Assembly: GCF_002855515.1 (NCBI RefSeq)
Contig: NZ_PKRP01000005.1
Coordinates: 421,863-485,862, forward strand
DNA from: Rhizobium sp. TH135
Lineage (GTDB): Bacteria; Pseudomonadota; Alphaproteobacteria; Rhizobiales; Rhizobiaceae
DNA: 64,000 nucleotides
Reading direction: 5' to 3'
Below are positions 1 through 9,319 of the stretch, piece after piece (positions within the stretch are counted from its first letter, which is position 1; each line of letters begins with the position of its first letter). A program made the position numbers and the translations under genes. The notes beneath the pieces are model-generated. The model was not told the DNA's origin. It made no database searches and was given only the letters and a program-made list of their open reading frames with translations.

Positions 1-260
1 CCTCCATGGAGATGTAGTTCTGCGCAATCCTCCCCGGTGAACGAGTTGGGCCCATGGAAGACAAGTACCAGCCCACGATCGAGAAACATGCCATCGGGCA
101 TGCGGATCGTGCGGAGGGCAGCTACACGCGGGGCAGGGAGATCGCCAGCGAGGCTTTGTACCATCGTGAAAGCGGCCGGTCCGCTGATCCTCAGAACAGC
201 AACACCGGCCGGCAAAGCACCAGAAGCCAAAGCAAAAATCGTGTCAGAGTGCGTGGTCAC
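1..260 (-). CDS. mnmE: tRNA uridine-5-carboxymethylaminomethyl(34) GTPase MnmE (5' part only)
   Basis: The gene runs off the left edge, so only about 86 N-terminal codons are visible. The translation starts at GTG and reads MTTHSDTIFALASG, followed by PAGVAVLRISGP and, near residue 75, FTGEDCAELHLHGG. These are hallmarks of the MnmE N-terminal formyl-tetrahydrofolate-binding domain. MnmE works with MnmG to modify the wobble uridine of tRNAs, and its GTPase domain would lie beyond the window. It sits 51 bases downstream of rho on the same strand, the usual rhizobial order. The GTG start has no strong ribosome-binding site in front, so the exact start is less certain than the identity. Confidence 0.9.
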   Translation of the reverse strand, partial: MTTHSDTIFALASGALPAGVAVLRISGPAAFTMVQSLAGDLPAPRVAALRTIRMPDGMFLDRGLVLVFHGPNSFTGEDCAELHLHG

Positions 261-311
261 GGAACAACCTAATCCGCTGAACGAAACCGACCGACTATTG
301 CCGGTCGACAA

Positions 312-1577
312 TCACGTGTTCATGGAGTCGAAGAAATCGCCGTTGTTCTTCGTCTGCTTGAGCTTGTCGATAAGGAACTCGATAGCGTCCGTCGTTCCCA
401 TCGGGGCAAGGATGCGCCGCAGAACGAAGATCTTCTGCAGATCCTGGCGCGGCACGAGCAAGTCTTCCTTACGCGTGCCGGACTTGAGGATGTCCATGGA
501 CGGGAAGATGCGCTTGTCGGCGACCTTGCGGTCGAGCACGATTTCAGAGTTACCCGTACCCTTGAATTCTTCGAAGATGACTTCGTCCATACGGCTGCCG
601 GTATCGATCAGAGCCGTAGCAATGATGGTCAGCGAGCCGCCTTCTTCAATGTTACGCGCAGCACCGAAGAAGCGCTTCGGGCGCTGCAGAGCGTTGGCAT
701 CCACACCACCGGTCAGAACCTTGCCGGAAGACGGTACAACGGTGTTGTAAGCGCGGCCGAGGCGGGTGATGGAATCCAGCAGGATCACTACATCGCGGCC
801 ATGTTCGACCAGGCGCTTGGCCTTCTCGATAACCATCTCCGCGACTTGGACGTGCCGCACGGCGGGTTCGTCGAAGGTGGAGGAGACGACCTCACCCTTC
901 ACAGATCGCTGCATATCCGTGACTTCTTCCGGCCGCTCGTCGATCAGGAGAACGATCAGGTAGCATTCCGGATGATTGGCCGTAATGGAATGGGCGATGT
1001 TCTGGAGAAGAACCGTCTTACCCGTACGTGGCGGTGCCACGATCAGACCGCGCTGGCCCTTGCCGAGCGGCGCCACGAGATCGATGACGCGAGACGAAAG
1101 ATCCTTCGATGTCGGAACATCGAGTTCCATCTTGAAGCGCTCGTTCGGATAGAGCGGCGTCAGGTTGTCGAAGTGAACCTTATGACGGATCTTTTCGGGA
1201 TCCTCGAAATTGATCGTGTTGACCTTCAGAAGCGCGAAATAGCGTTCGCCTTCCTTGGGTCCACGGATCGGGCCTTCGACCGTGTCACCGGTCTTCAGCG
1301 AGAAGCGGCGGATCTGCGAGGGCGAGATGTAGATGTCGTCAGGACCGGGCAGATAGTTTGCGTTTGCGGAGCGCAAGAAGCCGAAACCATCCTGCAGAAC
1401 TTCCACCACGCCTTCGCCGATGATCTCCACATCCTGGCTCGCCAGCATCTTCAGGATCGCAAACATGAGCTCCTGCTTGCGCATCGTGCTCGCGTTTTCA
1501 ACTTCGAGCGATTCGGCAAACGTCAGGAGATCGGTCGGCGATTTGCTTTTGAGTTCTTGTAGCTTCATTTCAGCCAT
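312..1577 (-). CDS. rho: transcription termination factor Rho
   Basis: A 421-residue protein of normal length for Rho, the hexameric RNA-dependent ATPase that ends transcription. The N-terminal RNA-binding domain includes [12 protein letters not shown] at about 59-70. The Walker A motif APPRTGKT is at 181-188, followed by the Walker B segment [16 protein letters not shown] and the Q/R-loop region. The ATG start at 1577 gives [10 protein letters not shown]. No clear Shine-Dalgarno sequence precedes it, and a second in-frame ATG lies three codons on. Rho genes are often autoregulated through a leader, but I cannot identify a specific element in the 194 bases upstream. Confidence 0.97.
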   Translation of the reverse strand: MAEMKLQELKSKSPTDLLTFAESLEVENASTMRKQELMFAILKMLASQDVEIIGEGVVEVLQDGFGFLRSANANYLPGPDDIYISPSQIRRFSLKTGDTVEGPIRGPKEGERYFALLKVNTINFEDPEKIRHKVHFDNLTPLYPNERFKMELDVPTSKDLSSRVIDLVAPLGKGQRGLIVAPPRTGKTVLLQNIAHSITANHPECYLIVLLIDERPEEVTDMQRSVKGEVVSSTFDEPAVRHVQVAEMVIEKAKRLVEHGRDVVILLDSITRLGRAYNTVVPSSGKVLTGGVDANALQRPKRFFGAARNIEEGGSLTIIATALIDTGSRMDEVIFEEFKGTGNSEIVLDRKVADKRIFPSMDILKSGTRKEDLLVPRQDLQKIFVLRRILAPMGTTDAIEFLIDKLKQTKNNGDFFDSMNT

Positions 1578-1771
1578 GAAGAGGGACCACGTCAGATAGA
1601 ATTTTCAAGGGGAACGGCGAGCTGGTGGAATTCGGTACGATCGCGAAGGCCGCAAATGACTGAATAATACGCAAGCCAAAAGAGGGAGTGGCGCGAAAAT
1701 AGCGACTCGCGGATTCGACCGCAAGCGAAAAGCCCGGGATCACGAAAATAATACGACCGCGCTGAAGATGC
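1578..1771. other. rho-hemJ intergenic region
   Basis: 194 bases between hemJ and rho, which are read in the same direction. It should hold the rho promoter and leader. The minus strand has two CGTATTATT copies about 75 bases apart (near 1662 and 1748), a minor repeat of unknown meaning. I see no open reading frame, strong hairpin terminator or clear promoter here. Confidence 0.5.
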
Positions 1772-2308
1772 TCAGAAAGGTTTGACGACGGCAAGCACGA
1801 CGATGAGGATCATCAGAAGGGTAGGGGCCTCGTTCATCATCCGCCAATAGCGGGGCGAGCCAACATATTTGCCCCGGCCGAAAGACTTTACCGACTTGGC
1901 GAAATAGCCATGCACGCCGGAAAGCGCAAAGACTGCCGCAATCTTCGCATGCAGCCAGCCACCCTGAAACGCGAAGACCTGCCAGGCCAGATAGAGACCC
2001 AACACCCATGACACGACCATGGCAGGGTTCATGATCACGTTCATCAAACGGCTTTCCATCACGGAAAATGTCCGGGCCTGATCGGAAGCCGGATCGCAAT
2101 CCGAATGATAGATGAACAGCCGCGGCAGATAGAGCATGCCGGCCATCCAGGAGATGATGGCAATCACGTGGAGCGCCTTGATCCAGGGATAAGCCTGGTC
2201 CGGTCCCGCCAGCATGATGCCACCACCCACGAGACCGAAGAACAGCAAAGCCGTAGCTGCCTTCCGCGCGGCGCGAGCTCCCGGCTTGGCATCGATCTGC
2301 TTTTCCAT
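1772..2308 (-). CDS. hemJ: protoporphyrinogen IX oxidase HemJ
   Basis: A 178-residue membrane protein of the HemJ (UPF0093) family, which oxidises protoporphyrinogen IX to protoporphyrin IX in haem synthesis. Several hydrophobic segments are visible, and the family signature surrounds the conserved histidine in WIKALHVIAIISWMAGMLYLPRLFIYH. Later features include the GYFAK segment and a hydrophobic tail ending in VVLAVVKPF. The ATG start lies two bases after the hemE stop, so hemE and hemJ are probably one transcript acting in the same pathway. The assignment rests on family recognition and on linkage to hemE and rho. Confidence 0.93.
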   Translation of the reverse strand: MEKQIDAKPGARAARKAATALLFFGLVGGGIMLAGPDQAYPWIKALHVIAIISWMAGMLYLPRLFIYHSDCDPASDQARTFSVMESRLMNVIMNPAMVVSWVLGLYLAWQVFAFQGGWLHAKIAAVFALSGVHGYFAKSVKSFGRGKYVGSPRYWRMMNEAPTLLMILIVVLAVVKPF

Positions 2309-2310
2309 CG

Positions 2311-3342
2311 TCAGCCGAAACTCCGGACCTGCGCGACCAGCTCGGTCACATGTGCAGGGTCTGCCTGCGGGGTAATCCCGTGGCCGAGATTGAAGATCAG
2401 AGGTCCATGTCCAAGAGACTGGAGGATGGCATCGATGCCGTCCCTCAGGGCCACACCACCTGCCACGACGCGCATCGGATCAAGATTTCCCTGCACTGGG
2501 CCATCCTTCTGCAGTTCCACTGCAAAGCTCAACGGCACCGACCAGTCGAGACCGATTGCGTCGGCATTGGTATCCTGGCGGTAGCGCTTCAGCAGGATCC
2601 CGGCCCCCTTGGCAAAGGCGATGACCTTGGCCTGCGGCCGACGGGATTTGACAAGTTCGATGATGCGACGAACGGGTCGAACTGCAAAGGCTTCGAACTC
2701 CGCCTCCCCGAGCACACCGGCCCAGGAATCGAAGATCTGAACCGCGTCCGCTCCAGCATCGATCTGCGCGACCAGGTAATCCGCCGAAACTTCCGCCAGA
2801 AAATCCAGCAGGCGTCGGAATGCCTCGGGATGACGATAGGCGAACAATCTCGCAGGCGCCTGGTCCGGTGTGCCGTGGCCAGCGATCATATAGGTCGCCA
2901 CTGTCCAGGGTGCACCACAGAAGCCAAGCAAGGTGGTCTCAGCGGGAAGCTCTGCACGAAGACGCGCAACGGTCTTGATGACTGGCTTCAGGTGATCCAT
3001 GACGCCGTCCGGTGAAAGCTTGGCGATGCCATCGGCATCGATCGGATCCATCTGTGGCCCATGTCCCTCCGTGAAGGTGACATTCCGATGCAGTGCATCC
3101 GGGATGACCAGGATATCCGAGAAAAGAATGGCCGCATCGAAGCCATAGCGACGGATTGGCTGAAGCGTCACTTCGGTGGCGAACTCAGGCGAATAACAGA
3201 GATCGAGAAAGCTACCCGCTTTCTGTCGCGTTTCCCGATATTCCGGTAGATATCGGCCTGCCTGCCTCATGAGCCAGATTGGGGGCGGCGTCACCGTCTT
3301 CCCATTCAGAACGTCGAGGACTTTACGGTTCGGCGTGCTCAA
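2311..3342 (-). CDS. hemE: uroporphyrinogen decarboxylase
   Basis: A 343-residue protein that decarboxylates uroporphyrinogen III to coproporphyrinogen III. The family signature [18 protein letters not shown] is at about 20-37, and [13 protein letters not shown] is mid-protein. The best start is a TTG at 3342, giving [15 protein letters not shown], because the next methionine is inside the conserved signature. An AAGGG lies about nine bases before it. The gene directly borders the probable replication origin, an arrangement shared with Caulobacter, Rickettsia and Sinorhizobium. A TTG start may lower expression. Confidence 0.96.
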   Translation of the reverse strand: MSTPNRKVLDVLNGKTVTPPPIWLMRQAGRYLPEYRETRQKAGSFLDLCYSPEFATEVTLQPIRRYGFDAAILFSDILVIPDALHRNVTFTEGHGPQMDPIDADGIAKLSPDGVMDHLKPVIKTVARLRAELPAETTLLGFCGAPWTVATYMIAGHGTPDQAPARLFAYRHPEAFRRLLDFLAEVSADYLVAQIDAGADAVQIFDSWAGVLGEAEFEAFAVRPVRRIIELVKSRRPQAKVIAFAKGAGILLKRYRQDTNADAIGLDWSVPLSFAVELQKDGPVQGNLDPMRVVAGGVALRDGIDAILQSLGHGPLIFNLGHGITPQADPAHVTELVAQVRSFG

Positions 3343-3375
3343 GGCTCAGGCCCTTTCAATAAAGAAAAGATATAT

Positions 3376-3402
3376 AGACTCTTCTTCTATTTCTAAGAGT
3401 CT
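3376..3402. repeat. perfect 8-bp inverted repeat in the AT-rich part of oriC
   Basis: AGACTCTT at 3376-3383 and AAGAGTCT at 3395-3402 are exact reverse complements separated by 11 bases. The dyad lies about 35 bases upstream of the hemE start and beside a TATATA run. It could belong to the unwinding element of the origin or be an operator for hemE. Confidence 0.6.
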
Positions 3403-3499
3403 CTGACTATCAAGGATTAATCCGGGATCACACCTTGTTCCTTATGCAGCGTGATCCGTCACGGCTCCCATCATCGCTCAGACGGCAATTTGGGGATAG

Positions 3500-3508
3500 T
3501 GGGGATAA
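3500..3508 (-). promoter_or_regulatory. DnaA-box-like site, 8 of 9 match
   Basis: TGGGGATAA on the plus strand reads TTATCCCCA on the minus strand, one mismatch from TTATCCACA. A weaker copy (CTATCCCCA) abuts it at 3491-3499. Confidence 0.5.
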
Positions 3509-3611
3509 GTCCAAATTAACCCGTGATTCCAGCGACTTCAGTTTCATCCCAACGCGTTCTTAACCGGGGATCAGGAGTCGATGACCAAAGGATGACATCG
3601 TTTGATCACCG

Positions 3612-3620
3612 TTATTCACA
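3612..3620 (+). promoter_or_regulatory. DnaA box TTATTCACA
   Basis: This matches the relaxed DnaA-box consensus TTATNCACA and lies about 35 bases from the perfect box at 3655-3663. Confidence 0.65.
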
Positions 3621-3654
3621 TCCCCCGTCAAACACATCCATCGTGGTGCGGGAT

Positions 3655-3663
3655 TGTGGATAA
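3655..3663 (-). promoter_or_regulatory. perfect DnaA box
   Basis: TGTGGATAA, the exact complement of the TTATCCACA consensus. Together with its neighbours it is the strongest sequence argument that this gap is oriC. A weaker 7-of-9 copy (TTATCCCAA) lies at 3713-3721. Confidence 0.75.
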
Positions 3664-3738
3664 ATCGGCACTTTTCCCCTTGCCCCCCGGCCCTCGTCGC
3701 CGCTACCTCTGTTTATCCCAAACTATCAACAGGGCACG

Positions 3739-4569
3739 GTGAACAACGTGGAGAACCGGAAAAACTTCTTCCATCTCCACCTGATTTCTGACTCAACAGG
3801 TGAGACTCTCATCTCTGCAGGGCGCGCCGCAGCCGCGCAGTTTCGTGGATCCAATGCCATTGAGCATGTCTATCCGCTGATCCGCAGCAAAAAGCAGATC
3901 AAGGCCCTGATCGACGCACTCGACCGAGAACCAGGCATCGTCCTCTACACCATCGTCGATCAGGACTTGGCAGCGCTGATCGAGACAGGGTGTCACGAGC
4001 TCGGTCTGCCCTGTGTCAACGTGCTCGCGCCGATCATCGAAAAGTTTCAGACCTATCTCGGAGCACCGTCGCGGGGGCGGGTGGGTGCCCAGCACGTGCT
4101 GAACGCCGACTATTTCGCACGCATCGAAGCGTTGAATTTCACGATGGACCATGACGATGGCCAGGCGCCGGAAGACTATAATCAAGCCGACGTCGTCATC
4201 ATCGGGATCAGCAGGACGTCAAAGACGCCGACCAGCATCTATCTCGCCAACAGGGGTATCAAGACGGCAAACCTGCCGATCGTTCCTGGCGTGCCATTGC
4301 CCGACGGTCTTTTGAAGGCGACCCGGCCGCTCGTCGTCGGATTGATTGCAACATCGGACCGGATCTCTCAGGTGCGCGAGAACCGCATTTTGGGAACAAC
4401 GCCGGGCTATGATCGAAGCGAATATGTCGATCGCGCATCCATCACCGAAGAGCTGAAATATGCCCGCGCACTGTGCGCCCGCAATAACTGGCCGCTGATC
4501 GATGTCACCCGCCGATCGATCGAAGAGACGGCGGCGGCCATTGTTGCTCTCCGTCCGAAGCCACGCTAA
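3739..4569 (+). CDS. pyruvate,phosphate dikinase regulatory protein (DUF299 kinase/pyrophosphorylase)
   Basis: A 276-residue protein of the PPDK/PEP-synthase regulatory family, bifunctional serine/threonine kinases and phosphotransferases that switch pyruvate phosphate dikinase off and on. The family opening [15 protein letters not shown] is at 10-24, and the nucleotide-binding loop [15 protein letters not shown] is at 156-170. The start is GTG at 3739, following AGGGCAC. It is the first gene on the right side of the origin and is probably co-transcribed with maf. The family is clear; which enzyme it controls is inferred. Confidence 0.93.
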   Translation: MNNVENRKNFFHLHLISDSTGETLISAGRAAAAQFRGSNAIEHVYPLIRSKKQIKALIDALDREPGIVLYTIVDQDLAALIETGCHELGLPCVNVLAPIIEKFQTYLGAPSRGRVGAQHVLNADYFARIEALNFTMDHDDGQAPEDYNQADVVIIGISRTSKTPTSIYLANRGIKTANLPIVPGVPLPDGLLKATRPLVVGLIATSDRISQVRENRILGTTPGYDRSEYVDRASITEELKYARALCARNNWPLIDVTRRSIEETAAAIVALRPKPR

Positions 4570-4602
4570 TCCACGTCAATTGCTATCATTAAGGTATCTA
4601 TC

Positions 4603-5202
4603 ATGGGTTCACCTTTGATCCTGGCGTCCGGCAGCAAGACCCGCCAGGCGCTTCTGAAGAATGCGGGGCTGCAGTTTCTGGCTGTCCCGGCTGCGGTGGA
4701 CGAACGCGCCATTGAAGAGAACCTGCCGCTAGCAGGGAGGGATCCCGTCTCCGTCGCGCGCCATCTTGCACTCGCCAAGGCCATCGAAGTATCTCAGCGT
4801 CATCTAGGCGCCTACGTTATCGGCTGTGATCAGACGATGTCGCTTGGCGATCGGATCTTCCACAAGGCGGCGTCTGTCGGTGAGGCACGCGAGACCCTCA
4901 CGCAGTTGAGAGGAAAGGCGCATTTTCTCAATAGCGCCGTATGCCTCGTGCGAGACGGCGAGTTGTTGTGGAGCGAGGTGGTTCGCGCCTGCATGCAGGT
5001 TCGAGACTTCTCTGTTGAATTCCTGGATGGCTATATAGAGCGCAATGGCGAGACGATCCTCTCCAGCGTCGGCTGCTACCAGCTTGAAGGGGAGGGCATC
5101 CAACTTTTCGATGCCATTGGAGGTGACTACTTCACGATCCTCGGCTTACCGCTTCTCCCGCTCCTCGAGGCTCTCCGTGAACACGAGATTAACCATGCGT
5201 GA
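4603..5202 (+). CDS. maf: Maf family nucleotide pyrophosphatase
   Basis: A 199-residue Maf protein, a house-cleaning enzyme that hydrolyses non-canonical or methylated nucleoside triphosphates. The N-terminal [13 protein letters not shown] at 6-18 is the Maf substrate-binding signature, with a conserved DERA/E segment near 35-38 and CDQTM near 79. ATG at 4603 is preceded by AAGG at good spacing. The gene overlaps aroE by eight bases, suggesting translational coupling. Which Maf subfamily substrate it uses cannot be decided here. Confidence 0.93.
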   Translation: MGSPLILASGSKTRQALLKNAGLQFLAVPAAVDERAIEENLPLAGRDPVSVARHLALAKAIEVSQRHLGAYVIGCDQTMSLGDRIFHKAASVGEARETLTQLRGKAHFLNSAVCLVRDGELLWSEVVRACMQVRDFSVEFLDGYIERNGETILSSVGCYQLEGEGIQLFDAIGGDYFTILGLPLLPLLEALREHEINHA

Positions 5203-6055
5203 TTCACGTGAAACATTTCCGCCGCGTGCATTTGTCGCCGGCTATCCGATTAAGCATTCGCGCTCGCCATTGATCCATGGGCACTGGCTGAAGACATATG
5301 ACCTACAAGGCTCATACGAGAAGATCGCAGTGGAGCCCGATCGGTTTCCGGAATTCGTCGATGCGCTGAAGCAGGAGACGAGTTCGTTATGCGGCGGCAA
5401 CGTCACGATCCCGCATAAGGAAGCCGCGTGCCGGCTTGCCGATCGAGTGGATCCGATCGCCGAGGAACTCGGCGCAGCCAATACCTTGTGGCGCAAGGAC
5501 GGTCTTCTGCATGCGACGAATACCGACGGCATCGGCTTCATCGCCAATCTCGACACGCAGCATCCTGGCTGGGACCGGGCAGAACGCGCCGTTGTTCTTG
5601 GGGCAGGGGGAGCCAGCCGGGCGATCCTTCAATCGCTTCGAGACCGCGGAATTTCTGAAATCCACGTGGTCAACAGGACCATCGACCGCGCACGGGAACT
5701 GGTCGACCGTTTTGGTGCACCGCTCGAGGCTCATGGCATGGAGGCCCTCGACGCACTTCTCGATGGCGCCGGCCTTTTTGTGAATACCTCGTCTCTTGGC
5801 ATGGATGGCGCACCAGCCCCTGACTTGCCGTTTCACAAGATGAGAGGCGATGGCCTGGTCACCGACATTGTCTATGTCCCGCTGATGACGCCCTTTCTCT
5901 TGCAGGCCAACGAGGCGGGCATTGCCACCGTCGATGGACTGGGCATGCTTCTGCACCAGGCGGCGCCGGGATTCGAAAAGTGGTTCGGGAGAAAACCGGA
6001 AGTCACGCAGGAACTGCGACAGATCGTTCTCGATGATATCGAGGCACATGCATGA
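5195..6055 (+). CDS. aroE: shikimate dehydrogenase (NADP+)
   Basis: A 286-residue enzyme that reduces 3-dehydroshikimate to shikimate in aromatic amino acid synthesis. The substrate-binding motif [13 protein letters not shown] is at 16-28, the catalytic lysine is K75 in NVTIPHKEA, and the NADP-binding GAGGASRA follows. I chose the ATG at 5195, which overlaps the end of maf, because everything upstream in frame is the maf sequence read out of frame. The stop overlaps the coaE start (ATGA), continuing a tightly coupled maf-aroE-coaE-dnaQ chain. Confidence 0.95.
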   Translation: MRDSRETFPPRAFVAGYPIKHSRSPLIHGHWLKTYDLQGSYEKIAVEPDRFPEFVDALKQETSSLCGGNVTIPHKEAACRLADRVDPIAEELGAANTLWRKDGLLHATNTDGIGFIANLDTQHPGWDRAERAVVLGAGGASRAILQSLRDRGISEIHVVNRTIDRARELVDRFGAPLEAHGMEALDALLDGAGLFVNTSSLGMDGAPAPDLPFHKMRGDGLVTDIVYVPLMTPFLLQANEAGIATVDGLGMLLHQAAPGFEKWFGRKPEVTQELRQIVLDDIEAHA

Positions 6056-6657
6056 TCGTCATCGGACTGACTGGATCGATCGGCATGGGAAAGTCAACGA
6101 CAGCGGCGTTGTTCGCTGACGAAGGCGTTCCCGTCAACGATTCAGATCAGGTCGTGCACGATCTCTATCGGTCTGATGCCGTCGCTCCGATTGCCGAGCT
6201 TTTTCCCAATGTAGTCGTAGGCGGCGTCGTAGATCGAGTTAAGCTCTCCGAGAATCTGGCGAAGAATCCGGCTAAGTTCCGAGATCTTGAGGCGATCGTG
6301 CATCCGCTGGTCCGCGCACGAGAGGTAGCCTTTCTGCAGAGACAACGGGAGTTGGGGTGTTCAATCGTCGTGCTCGATATCCCGCTCCTGTTCGAGACGG
6401 GTGCCGATGCCACAATGGACAAGGTAGTAGTCGTGAGTTGCGAGCCGGATGTCCAGAGGCAACGTGTCTTGTCGCGGCCGGGCATGACGGAAGAGAAGTT
6501 TGCGCTCATCCTCTCGCGTCAAACACCGGATGCGGAGAAGCGCGCGCGCGCGGATTACGTCATTGATACCGGCCACGGCATTGACATGGCGCGCGAGCAG
6601 GTCAAGACGATCGTGAGAGAGTTACGCGAGCAGGCGGAGCAGACGAACCATGCGTGA
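6052..6657 (+). CDS. coaE: dephospho-CoA kinase
   Basis: A 201-residue P-loop kinase performing the last step of coenzyme A synthesis. The Walker A motif [12 protein letters not shown] is at 5-16, followed by the CoaE segment [25 protein letters not shown] and the C-terminal DYVIDTG are also typical. The start overlaps the aroE stop by four bases (ATGA) and the end overlaps dnaQ by eight. Confidence 0.96.
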   Translation: MIVIGLTGSIGMGKSTTAALFADEGVPVNDSDQVVHDLYRSDAVAPIAELFPNVVVGGVVDRVKLSENLAKNPAKFRDLEAIVHPLVRAREVAFLQRQRELGCSIVVLDIPLLFETGADATMDKVVVVSCEPDVQRQRVLSRPGMTEEKFALILSRQTPDAEKRARADYVIDTGHGIDMAREQVKTIVRELREQAEQTNHA

Positions 6658-7351
6658 GATCATCTTCGACACGGAAACAACAGGCCTCGACAACAAGGCT
6701 GATCGTGTCATTGAAATCGGCGGCATCGAGTTGATGAACCACTTCCCGACCGGTCGCACATTCCATGTCTATATCAATCCAGGCGACCGCAAGGTTCACC
6801 CGGATGCGCTTGCGGTTCACGGCATCACGGATGACTTCCTGAAAGACAAGCCGCCATTCGCAGGTATCGTTGCCGAGCTGCAGGAGTTCTTCGACGGAGC
6901 GAAGTGGATCGCGCACAACGCGACATTCGATATGGGCTTCATCAATGCGGAATTCGACCGGTTGGGCCTTCCGCCCGTCCCAGGCGATATGGTCATCGAT
7001 ACGCTTTCGCTCGCCCGCCGGAAACATCCGATGGGCCCGAACTCCCTGGATGCCTTGTGCCGGCGCTATGGGATCGACAACTCGCACCGCACCAAGCATG
7101 GCGCATTGCTCGACTCCGAACTTCTGGCCGAAGTCTATATCGAGATGCTCGGCGGTCGGCAGGCAGCGCTCGGGCTTACCAGTGTCGAAACGCGGCGCAA
7201 CCAGACTGACGAAGTCACCGATGTCATTGAGATCAGCTATGAGCGCCCTCGGCCGCTCGCGCCGCGCCTCTCCCCAATCGAAGTCGAAGGTCACGGCGGA
7301 CTTGTTGCTCGACTTGGGGCTAAGGCGATCTGGTCCAAATACAGCGCATGA
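6650..7351 (+). CDS. dnaQ: DNA polymerase III epsilon subunit (3'-5' proofreading exonuclease)
   Basis: A 233-residue DEDDh exonuclease. The Exo I motif FDTETTGLD contains D7 and E9, the Exo II motif HNATFDMGF contains D94, and the Exo III motif has H150 and D155 (KHGALLDSE). It proofreads for the replicative polymerase in complex with the alpha subunit. It is the last gene of the maf-aroE-coaE-dnaQ cluster and is followed at once by a bidirectional terminator. Confidence 0.96.
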   Translation: MREIIFDTETTGLDNKADRVIEIGGIELMNHFPTGRTFHVYINPGDRKVHPDALAVHGITDDFLKDKPPFAGIVAELQEFFDGAKWIAHNATFDMGFINAEFDRLGLPPVPGDMVIDTLSLARRKHPMGPNSLDALCRRYGIDNSHRTKHGALLDSELLAEVYIEMLGGRQAALGLTSVETRRNQTDEVTDVIEISYERPRPLAPRLSPIEVEGHGGLVARLGAKAIWSKYSA

Positions 7352-7352
7352 A

Positions 7353-7376
7353 AAAGGGCCCGATCAAGGGCCCTTT
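7353..7376. terminator. bidirectional terminator between dnaQ and secB
   Basis: AAAGGGCCC at 7353-7361 pairs perfectly with GGGCCCTTT at 7368-7376 around a six-base loop. On the minus strand it is followed by a five-base T run, and on the plus strand by TTT. It sits between two convergent genes and can serve both. Confidence 0.85.
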
Positions 7377-7402
7377 CCATATTTCCTGACTGCAGCAGTT
7401 TC

Positions 7403-7879
7403 TCAGTTCGGAGCCGACTGGCTCTGCGCGCGCGACTGTTCTTCGGAAACGCGCTGCGCGAACATCTGCGCAAAATCGATCGGGTCGATCATCAGCGGCG
7501 GGAAACCGCCGTTGCGGGTAGCGTCCGCGATGATCTGGCGGGCAAACGGGAAGAGCAGGCGCGGGCACTCGATGAAGAGAACCGGCAGCATGTGTTCCTG
7601 CGGGAAGCCGGAAATCCGGAAGACGCCGCCATAGACCAGCTCGGTGACGAAGACCACCTTGTCGCCATCCTTGGCTTCTGCATTCAGAGCCAGGACGACA
7701 TCGAAGTCGGTGTCGGACAGCGGATTTGCATTGACGTTGACATTGATGTTGATGGCCGGCGCCTTGTCGCGCGCCTGAAGCGATCGCGGTGCACCCGGAT
7801 TTTCGAAGGAGAAATCCTTGATGTACTGGGCGAGAATATTGAGGGAAGGAGAAGTCGTTCCCTGATTGTTGTCGGCCAT
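7403..7879 (-). CDS. secB: protein-export chaperone SecB
   Basis: A 158-residue SecB, a tetrameric cytosolic chaperone that keeps preproteins unfolded and hands them to SecA. The start giving [28 protein letters not shown] is the family N-terminus. The central [25 protein letters not shown] and the later [20 protein letters not shown] are characteristic. An 18-codon in-frame extension upstream was not included because it resembles no SecB. It converges on dnaQ. Confidence 0.96.
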   Translation of the reverse strand: MADNNQGTTSPSLNILAQYIKDFSFENPGAPRSLQARDKAPAININVNVNANPLSDTDFDVVLALNAEAKDGDKVVFVTELVYGGVFRISGFPQEHMLPVLFIECPRLLFPFARQIIADATRNGGFPPLMIDPIDFAQMFAQRVSEEQSRAQSQSAPN

Positions 7880-7968
7880 AGGGCGTGTCCTTGAAGATGA
7901 ATTGCTAAGGCCATCTAACATTTGAAACTTCACCTTACAACCCTGCGGCCCGGCAGGGGCAGGGCATG

Positions 7969-8472
7969 TCAGTCGCGGCCGATCCGAGGATCGCGCCAGG
8001 GTGAGTCGGGCCTTGCCGAGTTCGGATTGCTCTCTCTCTGAAACTCGTCGTCACCGAGGTCGACGACATTTTCATCTGCCGGACGGGTTGTGCGAAAACC
8101 ACCGCCTGAAAACCCGCTCCGGACGACGAGGCGCGGCTTGATCAAGCGCCAGGCGAGGTCGCGGATGAAGGGGAGGAAGAGCAGAATCCCGATGATGTCG
8201 CCGAAGAAGCCGGGCACGATAAGCAGGAAGGCCGCAACGACGAGAAGTGCCGCATGAACCAGTTCGCGTCCCGGGTCGACGCCTCTCTGAGCCTCGCTTT
8301 GCAGGCGGCGCAAGATGCCAGCCCCCTGGAAGCGCAACAGCGCTACACCGACAACGGCCGACAGGATGATCAGCCCGAGCGTGGGCAGAACGCCAATCGC
8401 CTGACCAACGATGATGAAGCTGGCGATCTCGATGAGCGGTGCGATCAAAAAGATCACCAGTGGCAGGCGCAT
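7969..8472 (-). CDS. fxsA: FxsA family membrane protein
   Basis: A 167-residue protein with hydrophobic segments at about 4-22, 27-47 and 75-104, matching FxsA. The E. coli member is known for suppressing F-exclusion of phage T7, but its cellular role is unclear. The C-terminal third is hydrophilic and arginine/aspartate rich. It lies upstream of secB on the same strand with an 89-base gap, and is divergent from the Tim44-like gene across 148 bases in which I see no clear operator. Confidence 0.85.
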   Translation of the reverse strand: MRLPLVIFLIAPLIEIASFIIVGQAIGVLPTLGLIILSAVVGVALLRFQGAGILRRLQSEAQRGVDPGRELVHAALLVVAAFLLIVPGFFGDIIGILLFLPFIRDLAWRLIKPRLVVRSGFSGGGFRTTRPADENVVDLGDDEFQRESNPNSARPDSPWRDPRIGRD

Positions 8473-8620
8473 GTATCACTCCAAACGCCATTGTGATCCC
8501 GATATCGCAACAGTCGGCGGAAACTCGCTGCAAAGAATGCGCATCGCCATTTGAATGATGCGGCGCTGGAGACTATATGGGAGAACGAAAAATCAAATTC
8601 AATCAAGCCTGGCGGTATTC

Positions 8621-9319
8621 ATGGGATCTAGCGATTTCGTTACATTGTTCTTCCTGGTGGCCGCGGTCCTGATCTTTTTTCAGCTTCGCAGTGTGCTCGG
8701 ACGTCGTACGGGCAGCGAAAAGCCACCCTTCGATCCCTTTGCTCAGCGCGATCTGTCCAAGGCGTCGGAGCGTGACGACGGCAAGGTTGTGACCTTGCCG
8801 CGCCGCGAGGAAGCGACAGGTGACGAGCGCTTCGGTGCCGTAGACGCTTATGCGCCGGCCGGCACGCCCCTCAATGATCAGCTTCGCGAACTTCTCCGCC
8901 ACGATCCGAGCTTCAGCCCGAAGGAATTCCTGAACGGCGCCAAGATCGCTTACGAGATGATCGTGATGGCCTATGCGGATGGCGATCGCAAAGCCCTGAA
9001 GGGCCTGCTGTCTCGCGAAGTCCTTGAGGGCTTCGAGAGCGCGATTGCCGACCGCGAAAGCAGGGGCGAAACCGTGAGGTCGACCTTTGTCGGCATCGAG
9101 AAGGCGGAAATCACCCAGGCTTCGGCGCGAGACAACGAAGAGCAGGTCACCGTTCGAATTGTCAGCCAGCTGATTACGGCCACTTTCGATAAGGACGGTA
9201 CCATGATTGATGGCGACGCCGAGGCGGTGTCCGAGGTGAACGATGTCTGGACATTCGCACGCGATGTTCGTTCGCGTGACCCGAACTGGAAGCTGATTGC
9301 GACCGAAGCGGAACAATGA
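8621..9319 (+). CDS. Tim44/TimA family calcium-binding-like membrane protein
   Basis: A 232-residue protein with one N-terminal membrane helix (about 5-22, FVTLFFLVAAVLIFFQL), then a charged linker rich in arginine and lysine, then a Tim44-like domain from about 85 to the end. Alphaproteobacterial members are regarded as relatives of mitochondrial Tim44, but their bacterial function is not settled. I chose ATG 8621 (MGSSDFVTL) over an in-frame ATG at 8555, since the helix is then N-terminal. It is coupled by an ATGA overlap to mltA, so the two products may act together at the inner membrane. Confidence 0.88.
   Translation: MGSSDFVTLFFLVAAVLIFFQLRSVLGRRTGSEKPPFDPFAQRDLSKASERDDGKVVTLPRREEATGDERFGAVDAYAPAGTPLNDQLRELLRHDPSFSPKEFLNGAKIAYEMIVMAYADGDRKALKGLLSREVLEGFESAIADRESRGETVRSTFVGIEKAEITQASARDNEEQVTVRIVSQLITATFDKDGTMIDGDAEAVSEVNDVWTFARDVRSRDPNWKLIATEAEQ

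Larger units (their letters stand above)
3343..3738. other. oriC: probable chromosomal replication origin (oriC)
   Basis: A 396-base gap between hemE and the divergent PPDK-regulator gene. In several alphaproteobacteria the chromosomal origin lies beside hemE. In this sequence I see an AT-rich stretch at about 3358-3425 with a perfect 8-bp dyad, a cluster of DnaA-box-like 9-mers between 3491 and 3721, and a few TTAA half-sites that could bind CtrA (near 3515 and 3561). Genes on each side are transcribed away from it. Function is inferred from position and motifs, not shown. Confidence 0.75.
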
